A stretch of DNA of 64,000 bases from JAXGMQ01 sp040768585 (GCA_040768585.1 JAXGMQ010000001.1:1550001-1614000); one strand, 5' to 3'. Numbered from the stretch's first letter, positions 40,681 through 49,983 are shown. The notes: generated by a model not told the origin, from the sequence alone. Numbers and translations are program-made.

Positions 40681-40965
40681 AGCAACCTCCTAAGTCACCT
40701 TAATAATTCATACCTACCGGACTACAACTACTCTAGTTTTAGACTAGCACAAATGACAAGGCTGATTGTTAAAAATCAACCCTGCCGCTTTTAAGTCAAA
40801 AATAAGTCTAGTGCGTTTTTTGAATATGAAGAGATATGCAATAAAAGTAGAACACAACAGTCACCGTACCCATTGTTAAGACCATATCATAAAATGAGAC
40901 AATATGTGGTGTTTCAACTTAAAGCATTGCTATTGAGAAGAAAATTCCCGAGTATTTAGGAATCA

Positions 40966-41754
40966 TTACTCCTGGAATGAACGCCTCATCTCAGCAGCGG
41001 TCGCAAGAACGCCCAGTCCAATGGCCAAAATTGTCCCAGTCCACTCATTGACGATGCTTGCTCCGGAAACATTCAGTATCATGAGCGTCGTGTAGAGGTG
41101 ATATCCAACCAGAACAAGTGTACCGAAACTCCACACTATCCAAGGTTTTGCGAGTGTCCCACCCCACATACGAATCGAGAGAGCCAAGGCTCCGCTGAAC
41201 ATAAGGAGATCACCAACAAGGAACACGAGCATGAATATCTTTGGTACCGTATTTAAATCTGAAGCAAACATTGGTTTAGCAAAACCGATTGCCAACACGA
41301 CGGCGAAAACACCGATCAAAATGAGCAAAAGAACTCTAACATTTGTTCCTAGCGGTGTGCTGATGTTTTCCTGTTGAATCCAGAATCCGATGATGAGGAA
41401 GATAAAGCACACAAAGATAAGGATGTTAGAGATCATAACAATTGTATTATTCTGACTCAGTTGTGGAGTTGTGTGTTCCAAAAGTCTGAAAACCTCGGCA
41501 AGCACAAGACTGAAACCGGAGATTGTAAGATATGTCCATGTTTTTTTCTCTGGGATGTGGAGTGAAAATCTTTTATAGACTGAGAAGGATGATATCGTCA
41601 CAAAACATGCTGGGATAAGGAACAAAAGTGCCTGTGCCCACTTTGTGAGATCGGTTAATCCCTGAACTTGCGCCAACACAAATGCTGCCACAATCAACAC
41701 CAATGTAGTAAGCCACACAACAACTAGCCATGAAATCCTGATTCTGTTTGTCAT
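40966..41754 (-). CDS. Membrane protein of unknown function, about seven to eight transmembrane helices
   Basis: A 262-residue hydrophobic protein with transmembrane segments at about 8-28, 39-57, 72-92, 105-125, 138-157, 170-190, 205-225 and 230-250. It resembles 7TM-type sensor membrane domains in spacing, but no motif allows a family call. It stands alone with its own well-formed promoter (41783-41811). GGGGAGAG precedes the ATG. Confidence 0.7.
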   Translation of the reverse strand: MTNRIRISWLVVVWLTTLVLIVAAFVLAQVQGLTDLTKWAQALLFLIPACFVTISSFSVYKRFSLHIPEKKTWTYLTISGFSLVLAEVFRLLEHTTPQLSQNNTIVMISNILIFVCFIFLIIGFWIQQENISTPLGTNVRVLLLILIGVFAVVLAIGFAKPMFASDLNTVPKIFMLVFLVGDLLMFSGALALSIRMWGGTLAKPWIVWSFGTLVLVGYHLYTTLMILNVSGASIVNEWTGTILAIGLGVLATAAEMRRSFQE

Positions 41755-41782
41755 TTCGCTCTCCCCGAGTCGAGTTTGTCAC

Positions 41783-41811
41783 ATTCTACACTTTTTTTGT
41801 CAGACTTTCAA
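41783..41811 (-). promoter_or_regulatory. Predicted promoter of the 40966-41754 gene
   Basis: Minus strand TTGAAA (41806-41811), 17-nt spacer, TAGAAT (41783-41788). The predicted start is near 41776, leaving a 22-nt leader with a ribosome-binding site. Confidence 0.55.
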
Positions 41812-41854
41812 TTCTTTTGCAAAATTGAAATAGCTTAGCGGAGACAGGGTTCGT

Positions 41855-43243
41855 TCACATAATACCTTTGAGTCCGTTGTAGTCTTTGCTATACCTCGTA
41901 CATCTGAAGACGCTTCTGTTTGGGTTTTGTTGTTGAGCGTCGGGTTGAGTACTCTTGGATTTGCTGGCTCCCCCTCCGAACGGATTGATGTATTTCCAGA
42001 CAATCTCGGAATCAACAGTCACCTCGAAAAAAACACCGTCAACACCGGAACAAATGAGGGTATTCCCGTTTGGGAGTCTCTGAGCACCTGAGATATGATC
42101 AGAGAAAAAGCTTGTCTTTGGATCTCCCACGTAGCTCCAACTTGCGTTTTCGGGCAGATATATCCCATCTGATAACTGATAACTATTATCCTCGAAAACA
42201 GGATTAATTTCGTCCACGCTCGAATAATTTCGCCTCTTGTTTCTTGTGCCGTTGTTGAAGATTAGGATGTTGCCCTCGTCAGGGCAACCCTTTTCAATCC
42301 AACTTGCATTGTGCTGGAAGAAGAGCTTTGTGTCTTGTTTGTCGCCCACTCCATACATGGAGGGGTTACCCCACCTAAAGATTATCCCGCTCTCGTCAGT
42401 TAGTTTTTCCTCATCACTGTGGTTTATAATATAAATCTCCCCGAATGTTGGAGAGGAGAGAAGAATCTGGTCAAGCTCCTCGTTGTAGTCGATTGAATTG
42501 ATGTGTAACCAATCGGGATTTACATTGCCATTCATATCTGTTGTAACCTTGTTGATGTCTAGTTTGTCTATGTTTTCCTTTGGGTTGCCGTAGTTGAGTT
42601 TCTTCTTGCTGAAATTCTGAACCAGGTGGTCAAAGAATCGCCACTCCCAGACAATCTCGCCGTCCTCGTTTACTTCGATAACTTTATCAGACAACATGTA
42701 ATCACCGTCAATAAGCCAAGGTTTTCTGCCGTTTTTGACGGCCTCTGTTTTTTCGATTCTCTCCCATACAATCATCAAGATGTTTCCATTTGGCAGAAGT
42801 TCAATATCGTGGTGAAGCAGACAATCAGAGTCAGACAGTGTGTATTCCCAGAGGACGTTGCTGTCCTTGTCGTAGACTCTGACTCTTCCTCCTGAGCCGC
42901 CACCTGGGAAGTATCTGCTGTTTTTTGTTCTGTAACTCTCTGTTCTGATAAGCTTTCCTTCATCGGTGAGGTAGACGCTGTTCCCGGGAATTGCGTCGCT
43001 TGTCCATTTGTGAATAACTTTTCCCTCTATATCAATGAGATATGTGGAGGTATCAGAAATCGGAGAAAAAAGGGTGTATCCCTCATATGCCCCCGGTTTG
43101 TTGATGATAATTCCTGTTTCATTTTGAGCTTTGATGTTGTTTGTTGCCATGAAAGGGGTAAGAAGCAATATTGCAACAATAATAGACATAAGTGATTTTC
43201 GATTTCTCAGTTTCTCTGACCTGGCTTTCCGTTGCACGATCAA
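41855..43243 (-). CDS. Arylsulfotransferase (ASST)-like exported protein
   Basis: A 462-residue protein with an N-terminal membrane anchor or signal (about residues 16-35, LMSIIVAILLLTPFMATNNIKA). It has the six-bladed ASST-type propeller layout: LLHHDIELLPNGNILMIVWE, IEVNEDGEIVWEWRFFDHLV, LHINSIDYNEELDQILLSS, FFQHNASWIEKGCPDEGNILIFNNG and GAQRLPNGNTLICSGVDGVFFEVT. ASST enzymes transfer sulfate between aryl compounds outside the cytoplasm; many homologs are not proven enzymes. His residues in HHD, HIN and QHN match conserved positions of the family. Transcribed alone. Confidence 0.8.
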   Translation of the reverse strand: MIVQRKARSEKLRNRKSLMSIIVAILLLTPFMATNNIKAQNETGIIINKPGAYEGYTLFSPISDTSTYLIDIEGKVIHKWTSDAIPGNSVYLTDEGKLIRTESYRTKNSRYFPGGGSGGRVRVYDKDSNVLWEYTLSDSDCLLHHDIELLPNGNILMIVWERIEKTEAVKNGRKPWLIDGDYMLSDKVIEVNEDGEIVWEWRFFDHLVQNFSKKKLNYGNPKENIDKLDINKVTTDMNGNVNPDWLHINSIDYNEELDQILLSSPTFGEIYIINHSDEEKLTDESGIIFRWGNPSMYGVGDKQDTKLFFQHNASWIEKGCPDEGNILIFNNGTRNKRRNYSSVDEINPVFEDNSYQLSDGIYLPENASWSYVGDPKTSFFSDHISGAQRLPNGNTLICSGVDGVFFEVTVDSEIVWKYINPFGGGASKSKSTQPDAQQQNPNRSVFRCTRYSKDYNGLKGIM

Positions 43244-43415
43244 TCCCCCGAAGTTTTGGTTTGAAAGCTTATACGAGTGAATCTGGGAAAATGTTTGAAA
43301 TGGTGTTGGAATGTGATTGAAGAAATTTGCTAAGTGTTGAATTGCCGAAGTTCATTTTACAAGTGGGAAACAAAGTATTTTTTTCTGCTAGAATATGTCG
43401 TAGGAGGAAAGAAAT

Positions 43416-43991
43416 ATGAAAAAAGTGTTGAGCGTGGTTTTGGTTTTTGGGTTAGTTTGTGGGGTGTTTACAGGTTGTGGCGACAGCGAGAGTTGGACAA
43501 CGTTTGAGGGTGAGTATTTCAAGATTGACTATCCAAAAGGTTTGATTGCAAATGATGATTTCAATAAACCTGATATCTTTGAGAAAAAGGGTGAAAATGG
43601 TGCTTATGTGTTTGACATTGAAACAGCAGAAGGCTCAATTCAGATGGGGATTATTTTTGATAGCGGTGATGTTGTGCCAATGATTGATAACACTGAGACA
43701 CTTTCTGACAAAGCTGATTATTTAAGGGATATAATAAGAGAGGAATTGTCGCAATTTGAAGACCCACCGACAATGGATGTGTTTACAGATTTCATTTTGT
43801 CAAAAAGGTCGGCGTTTAGAATAGAAGGGCCTAAAGGGGTAACCGAGTTTGATAAAAGCGACATCTATTTCATCCCGCTTGATGGTTGGCATGTAATGAT
43901 GTGGACGTATTTCAATGAGAACAACAAAGAGATTGTTGACAAAATGCTTGAATCATTTGAGATAACAGATTACCAGTATGGAACAAGGTAG
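43416..43991 (+). CDS. Small lipoprotein
   Basis: A 191-residue lipoprotein: signal peptide MKKVLSVVLVFGLVCGVFTGC (lipobox FTGC), then TFEGEYFKIDYPKG, which opens a PsbP/DcrB-like alpha-beta domain, ending MLESFEITD. Such domains occur in many small bacterial lipoproteins of unknown function. The start has AGGAGG upstream; an extended -10 (TGCTAGAAT, 43386-43394) may be its promoter. The signal peptide is close to that of the 27521 lipoprotein. Confidence 0.75.
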   Translation: MKKVLSVVLVFGLVCGVFTGCGDSESWTTFEGEYFKIDYPKGLIANDDFNKPDIFEKKGENGAYVFDIETAEGSIQMGIIFDSGDVVPMIDNTETLSDKADYLRDIIREELSQFEDPPTMDVFTDFILSKRSAFRIEGPKGVTEFDKSDIYFIPLDGWHVMMWTYFNENNKEIVDKMLESFEITDYQYGTR

Positions 43992-44231
43992 TTTACCCTA
44001 ATGGTTTCTCAAAAATTGTTGATTTTTACCCTCTTTGATTCAATTATTTCAGTGAAGGGGTTTGGGCGAGTTTTGACAATGACCATTGAGAGTGGTTTGT
44101 CGTATTCAGGATTTAGAAATCCCCTCAAAGACTACTCACTAGTTACTCAACATTTCCAATGAACGAGTGCGGCTCATCGTGTTCCTATGAAGTAGGTGTA
44201 TTGTGAGGCAAAGAGAAACAAACTCGTATGT

Positions 44232-44918
44232 CTATTGTAGCTTTGTTAACACCCTCTCCGCCAAATCCCTCTTCCGCTGGTTGTATTTGTCCTCGGTTGG
44301 TTTTTTCTTCAACATTCTCTCAAGCGACGGTGCAGCGTATTGGAGTTCTGTTTTGGCGGCTGGCAAATCGATCTCGGAGAGCGCTAAAACGGTGTAGTAG
44401 AAAGGAAACCTAAACCATCTACCCGTGCCGCTTCTGAGGTTTTTTAGAAGACCAACACCCACTTCAAGTCTCTCCTCGCTGTGAGACAGGCCACCAACAG
44501 AGAGGTTTCTCCAGTATCCTGCCGTGCAGCTTCCACAGCAGTAGAAACCGGCAAAACCCTCCTGCTCCGTCTCGACGTTTTGCAGTCTCCCTTCCATACC
44601 AGCTTTTGCGAGCTCAAGAGCTTTGTTTATTTGTGGAGTTTTGACACCGAGTTTGACCAGTGCCCTGATGCTCTCCTCACCCAGGATGTGTGATTTTGAT
44701 GCGCCAGTTGTAAGTTCGTCACCTGTGAATAGCTTCACGTGATGGGTAAGGTCAAATTCTGTCGGGGCAAACATCTTGGCGTAGCACCCCGCCACTCCCT
44801 GACGTTCTGAAATCCAGTCCGCAATCTCTTTTGCGTCCTTTTGGTTTATCTTTTTGCCATAGAACCATGCCTCACTGAGATTGTCAAGCGTTTTCGCTAG
44901 GCTTTTCTGATCCAGCAC
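44232..44918 (-). CDS. Conserved-looking protein of unknown function with a cysteine cluster
   Basis: A 228-residue soluble, mostly helical protein. The notable block is GFAGFYCCGSCTAGYWRNLSVGG near residues 125-145 with three Cys in seven residues, and a conserved-looking GRWFRFPFYYTVLALSEI further on. Repeated helical pairs suggest an alpha/alpha-barrel or HEAT-like fold. I do not recognise the family. It may be the last gene of a three-gene minus-strand set with 44999 and 45931. Confidence 0.6.
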   Translation of the reverse strand: MLDQKSLAKTLDNLSEAWFYGKKINQKDAKEIADWISERQGVAGCYAKMFAPTEFDLTHHVKLFTGDELTTGASKSHILGEESIRALVKLGVKTPQINKALELAKAGMEGRLQNVETEQEGFAGFYCCGSCTAGYWRNLSVGGLSHSEERLEVGVGLLKNLRSGTGRWFRFPFYYTVLALSEIDLPAAKTELQYAAPSLERMLKKKPTEDKYNQRKRDLAERVLTKLQ

Positions 44919-44998
44919 ATCCCACCTCCGGGTTTATTATGTCTCCAGTTTACACATGTGTAGCATATTTGCATCTATCTACAAACAGGGTCGATTTT

Positions 44999-45940
44999 TT
45001 ATGTCTTTGTGAGATGATAATTGGCGATATCAACTGCCCTTTTCTTCTGGGCGGTCAGAAGTGAAACAAAAAGCGAAACGAGAAAGGCTTTGTCAGGCTG
45101 TCTTTTGCCCAAAATGGAATCGAATTCACTGTCTCTGTTATCCAACCATTCGACGAGGGGTTCTGTAATCTCGTCGATTTCTTTTGAAAGCCTCAATCCA
45201 TCATCCTTTGTCTGGGTTGATTTGTCTCTCCACTTGCCTGCGCCAATGCTTTCAATCAAAATGTCAAGTCTTCTGAAAAACTTGTGATGACAGAACTCTA
45301 ATCCCCCACAATCTATCGCATCTATAAACCTTTTGTCGCAGTTGAATTTTGCGATTTCGGTGTCTATGAATTCTTTTGAACTGTCCACTATTCTTTTTGA
45401 CACTGATCCATCTGGATAAAATCCATTGAGTTTATTCTTTAAACGCAGACATAGCCTTTCAACGAGCAGAATCTTCAGCTCTGTTGACTCACCCAATTTG
45501 GTTTCAACCAAGTCTCGCGTTATGGAACCATCTTCAAAAATAGACAGAGTTGGGCTAACACACTCCCTTTGCTCAAAATAATCTCTAATCTGAGATTTTG
45601 AGAGCCAGTATTGGAGCGACAGATAGTATGTCAAAATCTTCCTTTTTCGCTCCTGGTTAACAGATGACATATGTCCAATCTCGTAGGGAAGTGGTGTGAG
45701 TTTCCCAATCGCGCGAGTAAGCTCAGATGCTGATTTCTTGAACCTCCAGTTGCATACCTCAAGACTGATTATCTGTTCTACCAACTTGTGATAGTTCTCA
45801 TTGTGTGAGTCAATTCCGTTCCAAAGCAGTTGCAGCTTGTCGATCTCACCGTTCACCAGCTCTGGGTACCTGCCCCATCTGTGACGGGCTTTTATCTCAT
45901 CTTCCCAGAGTTTCTTGTTCAAGTCCATCTCTACAGACAC
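44999..45940 (-). CDS. Protein of unknown function, helical
   Basis: A 313-residue protein with no signal peptide or transmembrane helix, high in Lys/Glu/Leu and mainly helical by appearance (WRFKKSASELTRAIGKLTPLP; EIDEITEPLVEWLDNRDSEF). I recognise no family. Its start overlaps the end of the upstream gene by 10 nt, so it is probably translated together with the papain/C39-like protein. Confidence 0.6.
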   Translation of the reverse strand: MSVEMDLNKKLWEDEIKARHRWGRYPELVNGEIDKLQLLWNGIDSHNENYHKLVEQIISLEVCNWRFKKSASELTRAIGKLTPLPYEIGHMSSVNQERKRKILTYYLSLQYWLSKSQIRDYFEQRECVSPTLSIFEDGSITRDLVETKLGESTELKILLVERLCLRLKNKLNGFYPDGSVSKRIVDSSKEFIDTEIAKFNCDKRFIDAIDCGGLEFCHHKFFRRLDILIESIGAGKWRDKSTQTKDDGLRLSKEIDEITEPLVEWLDNRDSEFDSILGKRQPDKAFLVSLFVSLLTAQKKRAVDIANYHLTKT

Positions 45941-46896
45941 TTGATGAGTCCCTTAAGCGACCCAATTGCTGAAGCCTCGGCATCTTTTGCCCCTTTGAGA
46001 ATGTCGCACCCTTTTGCAATCTTCTCGCTGTCTTTGATAAACTCTTCGCTGAATGAGAAGGGAAATTCCTTATGTAGTGTGCTAAGGTGACTCTCAACCT
46101 CAGAATATGCGTCAATTGCTGTAGAGAGCTCGTGTTGGCAGCTGCCAGCCAGGATATGTTCAACCTCTTTCAAGAAAATGACAGCATTGTGTCTGCACTC
46201 ATACCACGCTGCGGTGTTGTAGGACATTCCGTTATAGAGCGCTTCCCCTTTTCTGAGGGTGTCAATCCAGATATCGAATGCATCGAGTCCCGATTCATAA
46301 TCATCGAATAGGTATATTCTTGTTGTTGCGTGTTCTACCGCAAACTCCAGAGCTTCTTTGATTGTTGCTCTTTTGTCTGCTTTATCTTTTTTGTCCACCC
46401 AGTGCATCTCAAGAATTGGAATCTCTCTTTCGCCCAACTTATCCCACGGATAAGACTTGTTTTTGTGGGATTCATCTGGCGCAGGGCCACTGAAGAGATA
46501 CCCACTGTTATCGTAGCCTTTGACAATATAATACTCAGGCACGACCAAATCCCAGCTGTAGCCAGGGATTCCTCTGTCTATGTATTCCCTCGTTCTCTCC
46601 CAGGTTTTTGTTTGAAGCTCTGTGAGGTCGCCTGTTTTTGGTTTGAAGCCAAAAACACCGTCAAATTTTAGCCCTATGTTGCTTGCAAGCTTTGGCAACA
46701 TGTGACTCTTCCAAGCTGTTGGCCCAGAGGGGCAAACACCCCTGTGACAGATGTTTATAACAAATGCGTTGCCAGTTGCGCCAAATACCCAACCGAGTGA
46801 GTTGTCGAGTTTGTGGTAGTCCGATATACCCTTGTAGCAACCCATCAGGCTTGTCCATGTGGGCGTCCAGCTTATGCCTTCGAGAATCTTTCCCAT
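45931..46896 (-). CDS. Possible papain/C39-like (BtrH-type) protein
   Basis: A 321-residue protein. The N-terminal part (MGKILEGISWTPTW, SLMGCYKGIS, SLGWVFGATGNAFVINI) with a Cys at about residue 19, then GIPGYSWDLVVPEYYIVKGYDNSGYLF, follows the pattern of C39-like/BtrH N-terminal proteins, in which Cys, His and Asp would form a papain-like centre. Here the usual His position reads Y-Y-I-V, so a peptidase activity is doubtful. The C-terminal part is helical (SYNTAAWYECRHNAVIFLKE). First gene of the set 46896-44232. The family call is tentative. Confidence 0.45.
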   Translation of the reverse strand: MGKILEGISWTPTWTSLMGCYKGISDYHKLDNSLGWVFGATGNAFVINICHRGVCPSGPTAWKSHMLPKLASNIGLKFDGVFGFKPKTGDLTELQTKTWERTREYIDRGIPGYSWDLVVPEYYIVKGYDNSGYLFSGPAPDESHKNKSYPWDKLGEREIPILEMHWVDKKDKADKRATIKEALEFAVEHATTRIYLFDDYESGLDAFDIWIDTLRKGEALYNGMSYNTAAWYECRHNAVIFLKEVEHILAGSCQHELSTAIDAYSEVESHLSTLHKEFPFSFSEEFIKDSEKIAKGCDILKGAKDAEASAIGSLKGLIKCL

Positions 46897-47134
46897 TTTC
46901 TCACTCCCCCCTTGCGGTGTTCTGTGTTTGATATTGTAGGGGAGGGCGGGGTTTATGCAAACCCTCCATTACTGTTCAAGGATTTTATGTGTATATAAAG
47001 ATTAATTAAAACATATATGTGAGAATTGTAATAGTGTTTATTTATCATATACTGAAAGGGATGTATTGATAAAATCGATAGGATTATCTGTCAATGCGTA
47101 AATTGATCGGTTTTGAAAGGAGCAATAAAGACTG

Positions 47135-47329
47135 ATGAATGCGTACGAAAGAGAATTAAGACGACAACAAAGGGAAGAGGAATTTAAACAAGCTGTACAT
47201 GAAGCAGAATACCACGAAAGAACAATGATAAATCTGCTTTACGCACATCTTAAGAATGGAAAATTCACTACCAAGGTTAACTGGAAAGATTTTGGCAATG
47301 TTCCCGCTAAGGACTTGACTTTAGACTAA
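47135..47329 (+). CDS. Small protein accompanying the IS1595-type transposase
   Basis: A 64-residue charged helical protein (NAYERELRRQQREEEFKQAVHEA...). AAAGGAGC lies 11 nt before the ATG. It ends 19 nt before the transposase gene and shares its AT-rich composition, so it probably belongs to the same element as an accessory gene (inference). Function unknown. Confidence 0.6.
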   Translation: MNAYERELRRQQREEEFKQAVHEAEYHERTMINLLYAHLKNGKFTTKVNWKDFGNVPAKDLTLD

Positions 47330-47348
47330 ACACTGCTATTATTTAGGT

Positions 47349-48230
47349 ATGAACTTACTAGATATAACAAACTTGTTTGGAACTCATGAGCAGTGCGTTG
47401 AAAAGCTTGAAGAGATTCGCTACTCAAAGGGTGTTTATTGTCCATATTGTGGTTCATACTCCACAACAACACACAAAGACCCAACAAGAGACACCAAACG
47501 TTGGCAGTGTAAGGATTGTCATAAGTCCTTTACCGTTCTAACCAAAACCATGTTTCATCATACTCGTTTACCTCTTCCTAAGTGGTTTATGGCAATATTT
47601 CTTCTTGCTAATGCCAAAAAGTCAATATCTAGCCGTCAACTATCTCGTGATATTGGTGTTACTGTTAAAACAGGCTATCGCATATCAGTTCAGATTCGTA
47701 AAGCTCTTCTTGGTTCAGATCGCAACCTCTTAAAGGGTATTGTTGAAATGGACGAAACTTACATTGGAGGTAAACCACGTCATAGAGATAGTAACAACAA
47801 GCGTGGACGTGGAACTAAGAAACTTCCAGTTATCGGAGCAATTGAGAGAAACGGTGAAGTAGTTGCTAGCCCCTCTAAAACCAAGAAAACAGACAAGAAT
47901 ACACTTCTTGCATTCGTAAACAAAGCAATCGATAGACTCAATACAACTCTTATGACTGATGAATACAAAGGCTACAGAGGATTCTCTGATTTGATAGTTT
48001 CACACAAAGTCATAAACCACGCTCTTGAATACGTAAAAGGTGAGATTCACACAAACACAATTGAAGGTTTTTGGAGTCTACTCAAGAGAGCATGGTATGG
48101 CACTCATCACCATTATAGTGAAGATTACTCACCACTTTACATCAGCGAAGCCTGCTACAAATACAACATGCGTAAAGCAAAGCCTGCGAATATGTTCTTT
48201 GATATGTTGACTAGGATGGTGCGTGCTTAG
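47349..48230 (+). CDS. IS1595-family transposase (ISXO2-like DDE domain)
   Basis: A 293-residue transposase. The N-terminal zinc ribbon has CPYCGS and CKDCHKSF; then an HTH-like region (SISSRQLSRDIGVTVKTGYR). The DDE core: EMDETYIGGKPRHRD, LMTDEYKGYRGF and HTNTIEGFWSLLKRAW, the ISXO2/IS1595 signatures. All expected acidic positions are present, so it may be active. No terminal inverted repeats could be identified on either side, and the next gene's stop lies only 6 nt beyond. Composition is more AT-rich than neighbouring housekeeping genes, consistent with recent transfer. Confidence 0.93.
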   Translation: MNLLDITNLFGTHEQCVEKLEEIRYSKGVYCPYCGSYSTTTHKDPTRDTKRWQCKDCHKSFTVLTKTMFHHTRLPLPKWFMAIFLLANAKKSISSRQLSRDIGVTVKTGYRISVQIRKALLGSDRNLLKGIVEMDETYIGGKPRHRDSNNKRGRGTKKLPVIGAIERNGEVVASPSKTKKTDKNTLLAFVNKAIDRLNTTLMTDEYKGYRGFSDLIVSHKVINHALEYVKGEIHTNTIEGFWSLLKRAWYGTHHHYSEDYSPLYISEACYKYNMRKAKPANMFFDMLTRMVRA

Positions 48231-48236
48231 ATGAAA

Positions 48237-48650
48237 CTAACTGATTGAAACTTCTTCAGCGCCTGCAACCGAATAATATTCATTGGTTCTATCTTCATAA
48301 CAAAGTGCGAAATCGTCATCATTTCTTGTACACAAACTTAAATTGTAACGAATACCAATCGCTGAAATCCACACATCATTATAATGTCTTCTGGCAAATT
48401 TCGGATTTTCTGAAACTATCTTTCCAAATACTTGCGCTGTTTCCATATCAATATTATAAATTGGATATCTTATAATTTTTTCGAGTGAATTCATACCAAA
48501 ATACCCAAGTTCAAATCCAGACATTAGTTCACCTATAGATATTATTGGTATACACACTACCTCATCGCGCAAAGAAAATTCATCCTTATCATACGCAGCA
48601 GAAATAATATCAATTAGTATGTTTGTATCTAAAAGTATCTTACTTGCCAT
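48237..48650 (-). CDS. PIN-domain (VapC-type) toxin-like RNase
   Basis: A 137-residue PIN protein: KILLDTNILIDII with the first catalytic Asp, ISIGELMSGF with the Glu, HYNDVWISAIG with a further Asp, and LCTRNDDDFALC near the end. All four acidic positions of a VapC-like RNase are in place. The ATG at 48650 overlaps the preceding small gene by 11 nt. It sits next to a transposase, as many toxin-antitoxin systems do. Its partners are not recognisable classic antitoxins. Confidence 0.85.
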   Translation of the reverse strand: MASKILLDTNILIDIISAAYDKDEFSLRDEVVCIPIISIGELMSGFELGYFGMNSLEKIIRYPIYNIDMETAQVFGKIVSENPKFARRHYNDVWISAIGIRYNLSLCTRNDDDFALCYEDRTNEYYSVAGAEEVSIS

Positions 48651-48918
48651 GCAATTCGGATATAAAAGCTTTAAGCCTCTGTCCATCTTCTTTGGTGATA
48701 ATACCGAATATATCAGAAACCCCTTTCCTCTTGTTGGAAACCGAATCCTTATCCCCAGTTATGGTGATTTGACTTGGAGAGATAGTATATCTCGAATGTT
48801 CTATGTTTTGGTTTGTGCTATTTGTGTTTGTCAATTGAATTTCAGTGCTATTAAATGTCGTATTGATAAAAGTGTGACTTTGTTTCACTTCCAATATTCT
48901 TGGTAGCTTATTGTCCAT
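48640..48918 (-). CDS. Putative antitoxin-like protein upstream of the PIN toxin
   Basis: A 92-residue protein starting MDNKLPRILEVKQSHTF. The middle is rich in Thr/Asn/Ser (possibly disordered) and the C-terminus DIFGIITKEDGQRLKAFISELHGK is helical and charged, as expected for a toxin-binding tail. Overlaps with both neighbours (11 nt each) suggest tight co-translation. The antitoxin role is inferred only from position and size. Confidence 0.6.
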   Translation of the reverse strand: MDNKLPRILEVKQSHTFINTTFNSTEIQLTNTNSTNQNIEHSRYTISPSQITITGDKDSVSNKRKGVSDIFGIITKEDGQRLKAFISELHGK

Positions 48919-49183
48919 CGCTAATATCTTCTGGCAAATAAACTCTAGTAACATTACTTGAAAGAATTATGTATATTGGTTCACCAGTAAGCTCATTTTT
49001 AGCTGTTGTTTTCAATATTCTTGAAACCATAGGTTTTAACTCAAGTACTGTTCCATCCCTAAGTTTTAATTTCGTCCAACTTTCAAATTCAATATCAAAT
49101 TCTTCTTCTTTTTCAATATCATATGGCCCATATTTTTTCATATCAATGTTTGTATCATCCGGTATCTCAATTGTCAATTCCAT
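48908..49183 (-). CDS. Small acidic protein, first gene of the PIN operon
   Basis: A 91-residue acidic protein beginning MELTIEIPDDTNIDMKKYG, with a beta-rich C-terminal half (LKLRDGTVLELKPMVSRILK; PIYIILSSNVTRVYLPEDI). GGAGG lies 6 nt before the ATG. It might be the DNA-binding or toxin-neutralising partner of the PIN protein; no HTH or AbrB motif is recognised. Confidence 0.6.
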   Translation of the reverse strand: MELTIEIPDDTNIDMKKYGPYDIEKEEEFDIEFESWTKLKLRDGTVLELKPMVSRILKTTAKNELTGEPIYIILSSNVTRVYLPEDISDGQ

Positions 49184-49245
49184 TTTTCCTCCAGTATTCT
49201 GTTTTTAGTCCCTAAAGGGAACATTGCCAAGATTTTCTCAGTAGC

Positions 49246-49983
49246 GTGCCGCCAGTAGAACCTGTAATAGACAGAACTCAATCGGAATATGTTCAAAAAT
49301 GGTTGGATAGTTACAAACCAAACTTTATACACAGATTGTTTGGATTAAGAAAACTTGTCGTGAAGTTAAACACAAACAAAATTCAGAAACTCAGGAAGAA
49401 TGAAGAAATTCAACTTGATCTTGCGATGGAAGAATATCAAAAAAAGTTAGTCGAGTATGAAAATCAAAAAGAGATAGCAAGAGGAATACTGGAAAACAAC
49501 GAAGATTCTTTTTCAGAAGTCATTGATAGCTATTTCAACAAATCTGATCTTGAATTTCAAAATGTCATTGTAAATAAGAATGGGATAATTTCCTACTTCA
49601 AAGCGCCAGATTTGAATATTATACCCAGTGAAGAAAAAAGAGTGGGTAAATCAGGAAAACTAATTTCCAAAGAAATTACTACGTCAAAGAAAGTACAAAT
49701 CTATAGAGATTTTGTATCAGCAAACACATTCCTTATGGCAAAGCAATTTTTCTTAATGTTCCCGATAGACAAGTGTGTTATTAACATTCGTAAGATGGAG
49801 TTAAACAATTCAACAGGGTATTTAGAAGAAAAGTGTATCTCGTCAGTCCAATTTATAAGAGAAACGTTTGAGGGTCTGAATATCCAAAATATCGTTCCGT
49901 TCGAGGCATTAAATAATTTTAAGAAAAATGTCGACTATTCCGATAAGAATGGATTTAGACCTGTAGAGGAATTAATGCTCTGA
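49246..49983 (+). CDS. Protein of unknown function, possibly 5'-truncated
   Basis: A 245-residue protein with a long charged helix (about 35-85, LVVKLNTNKIQKLRKNEEIQ...MEEYQKKLVEYENQK) and no recognised motif. The only usable start in this frame is a GTG at 49246 without a ribosome-binding site; an in-frame stop lies 33 nt upstream. This could be the remains of a longer gene. It is AT-rich like the adjacent transposase patch. A clear terminator follows. Confidence 0.55.
   Translation: MPPVEPVIDRTQSEYVQKWLDSYKPNFIHRLFGLRKLVVKLNTNKIQKLRKNEEIQLDLAMEEYQKKLVEYENQKEIARGILENNEDSFSEVIDSYFNKSDLEFQNVIVNKNGIISYFKAPDLNIIPSEEKRVGKSGKLISKEITTSKKVQIYRDFVSANTFLMAKQFFLMFPIDKCVINIRKMELNNSTGYLEEKCISSVQFIRETFEGLNIQNIVPFEALNNFKKNVDYSDKNGFRPVEELML

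Larger units (their letters stand above)
47135..48230 (+). mobile_element. IS1595-type element (coding part only; ends not defined)
   Basis: Covers the accessory gene and the transposase. The true ends could not be set by eye. The element may extend further left into 46920-47134 or right into the toxin operon. Confidence 0.55.
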
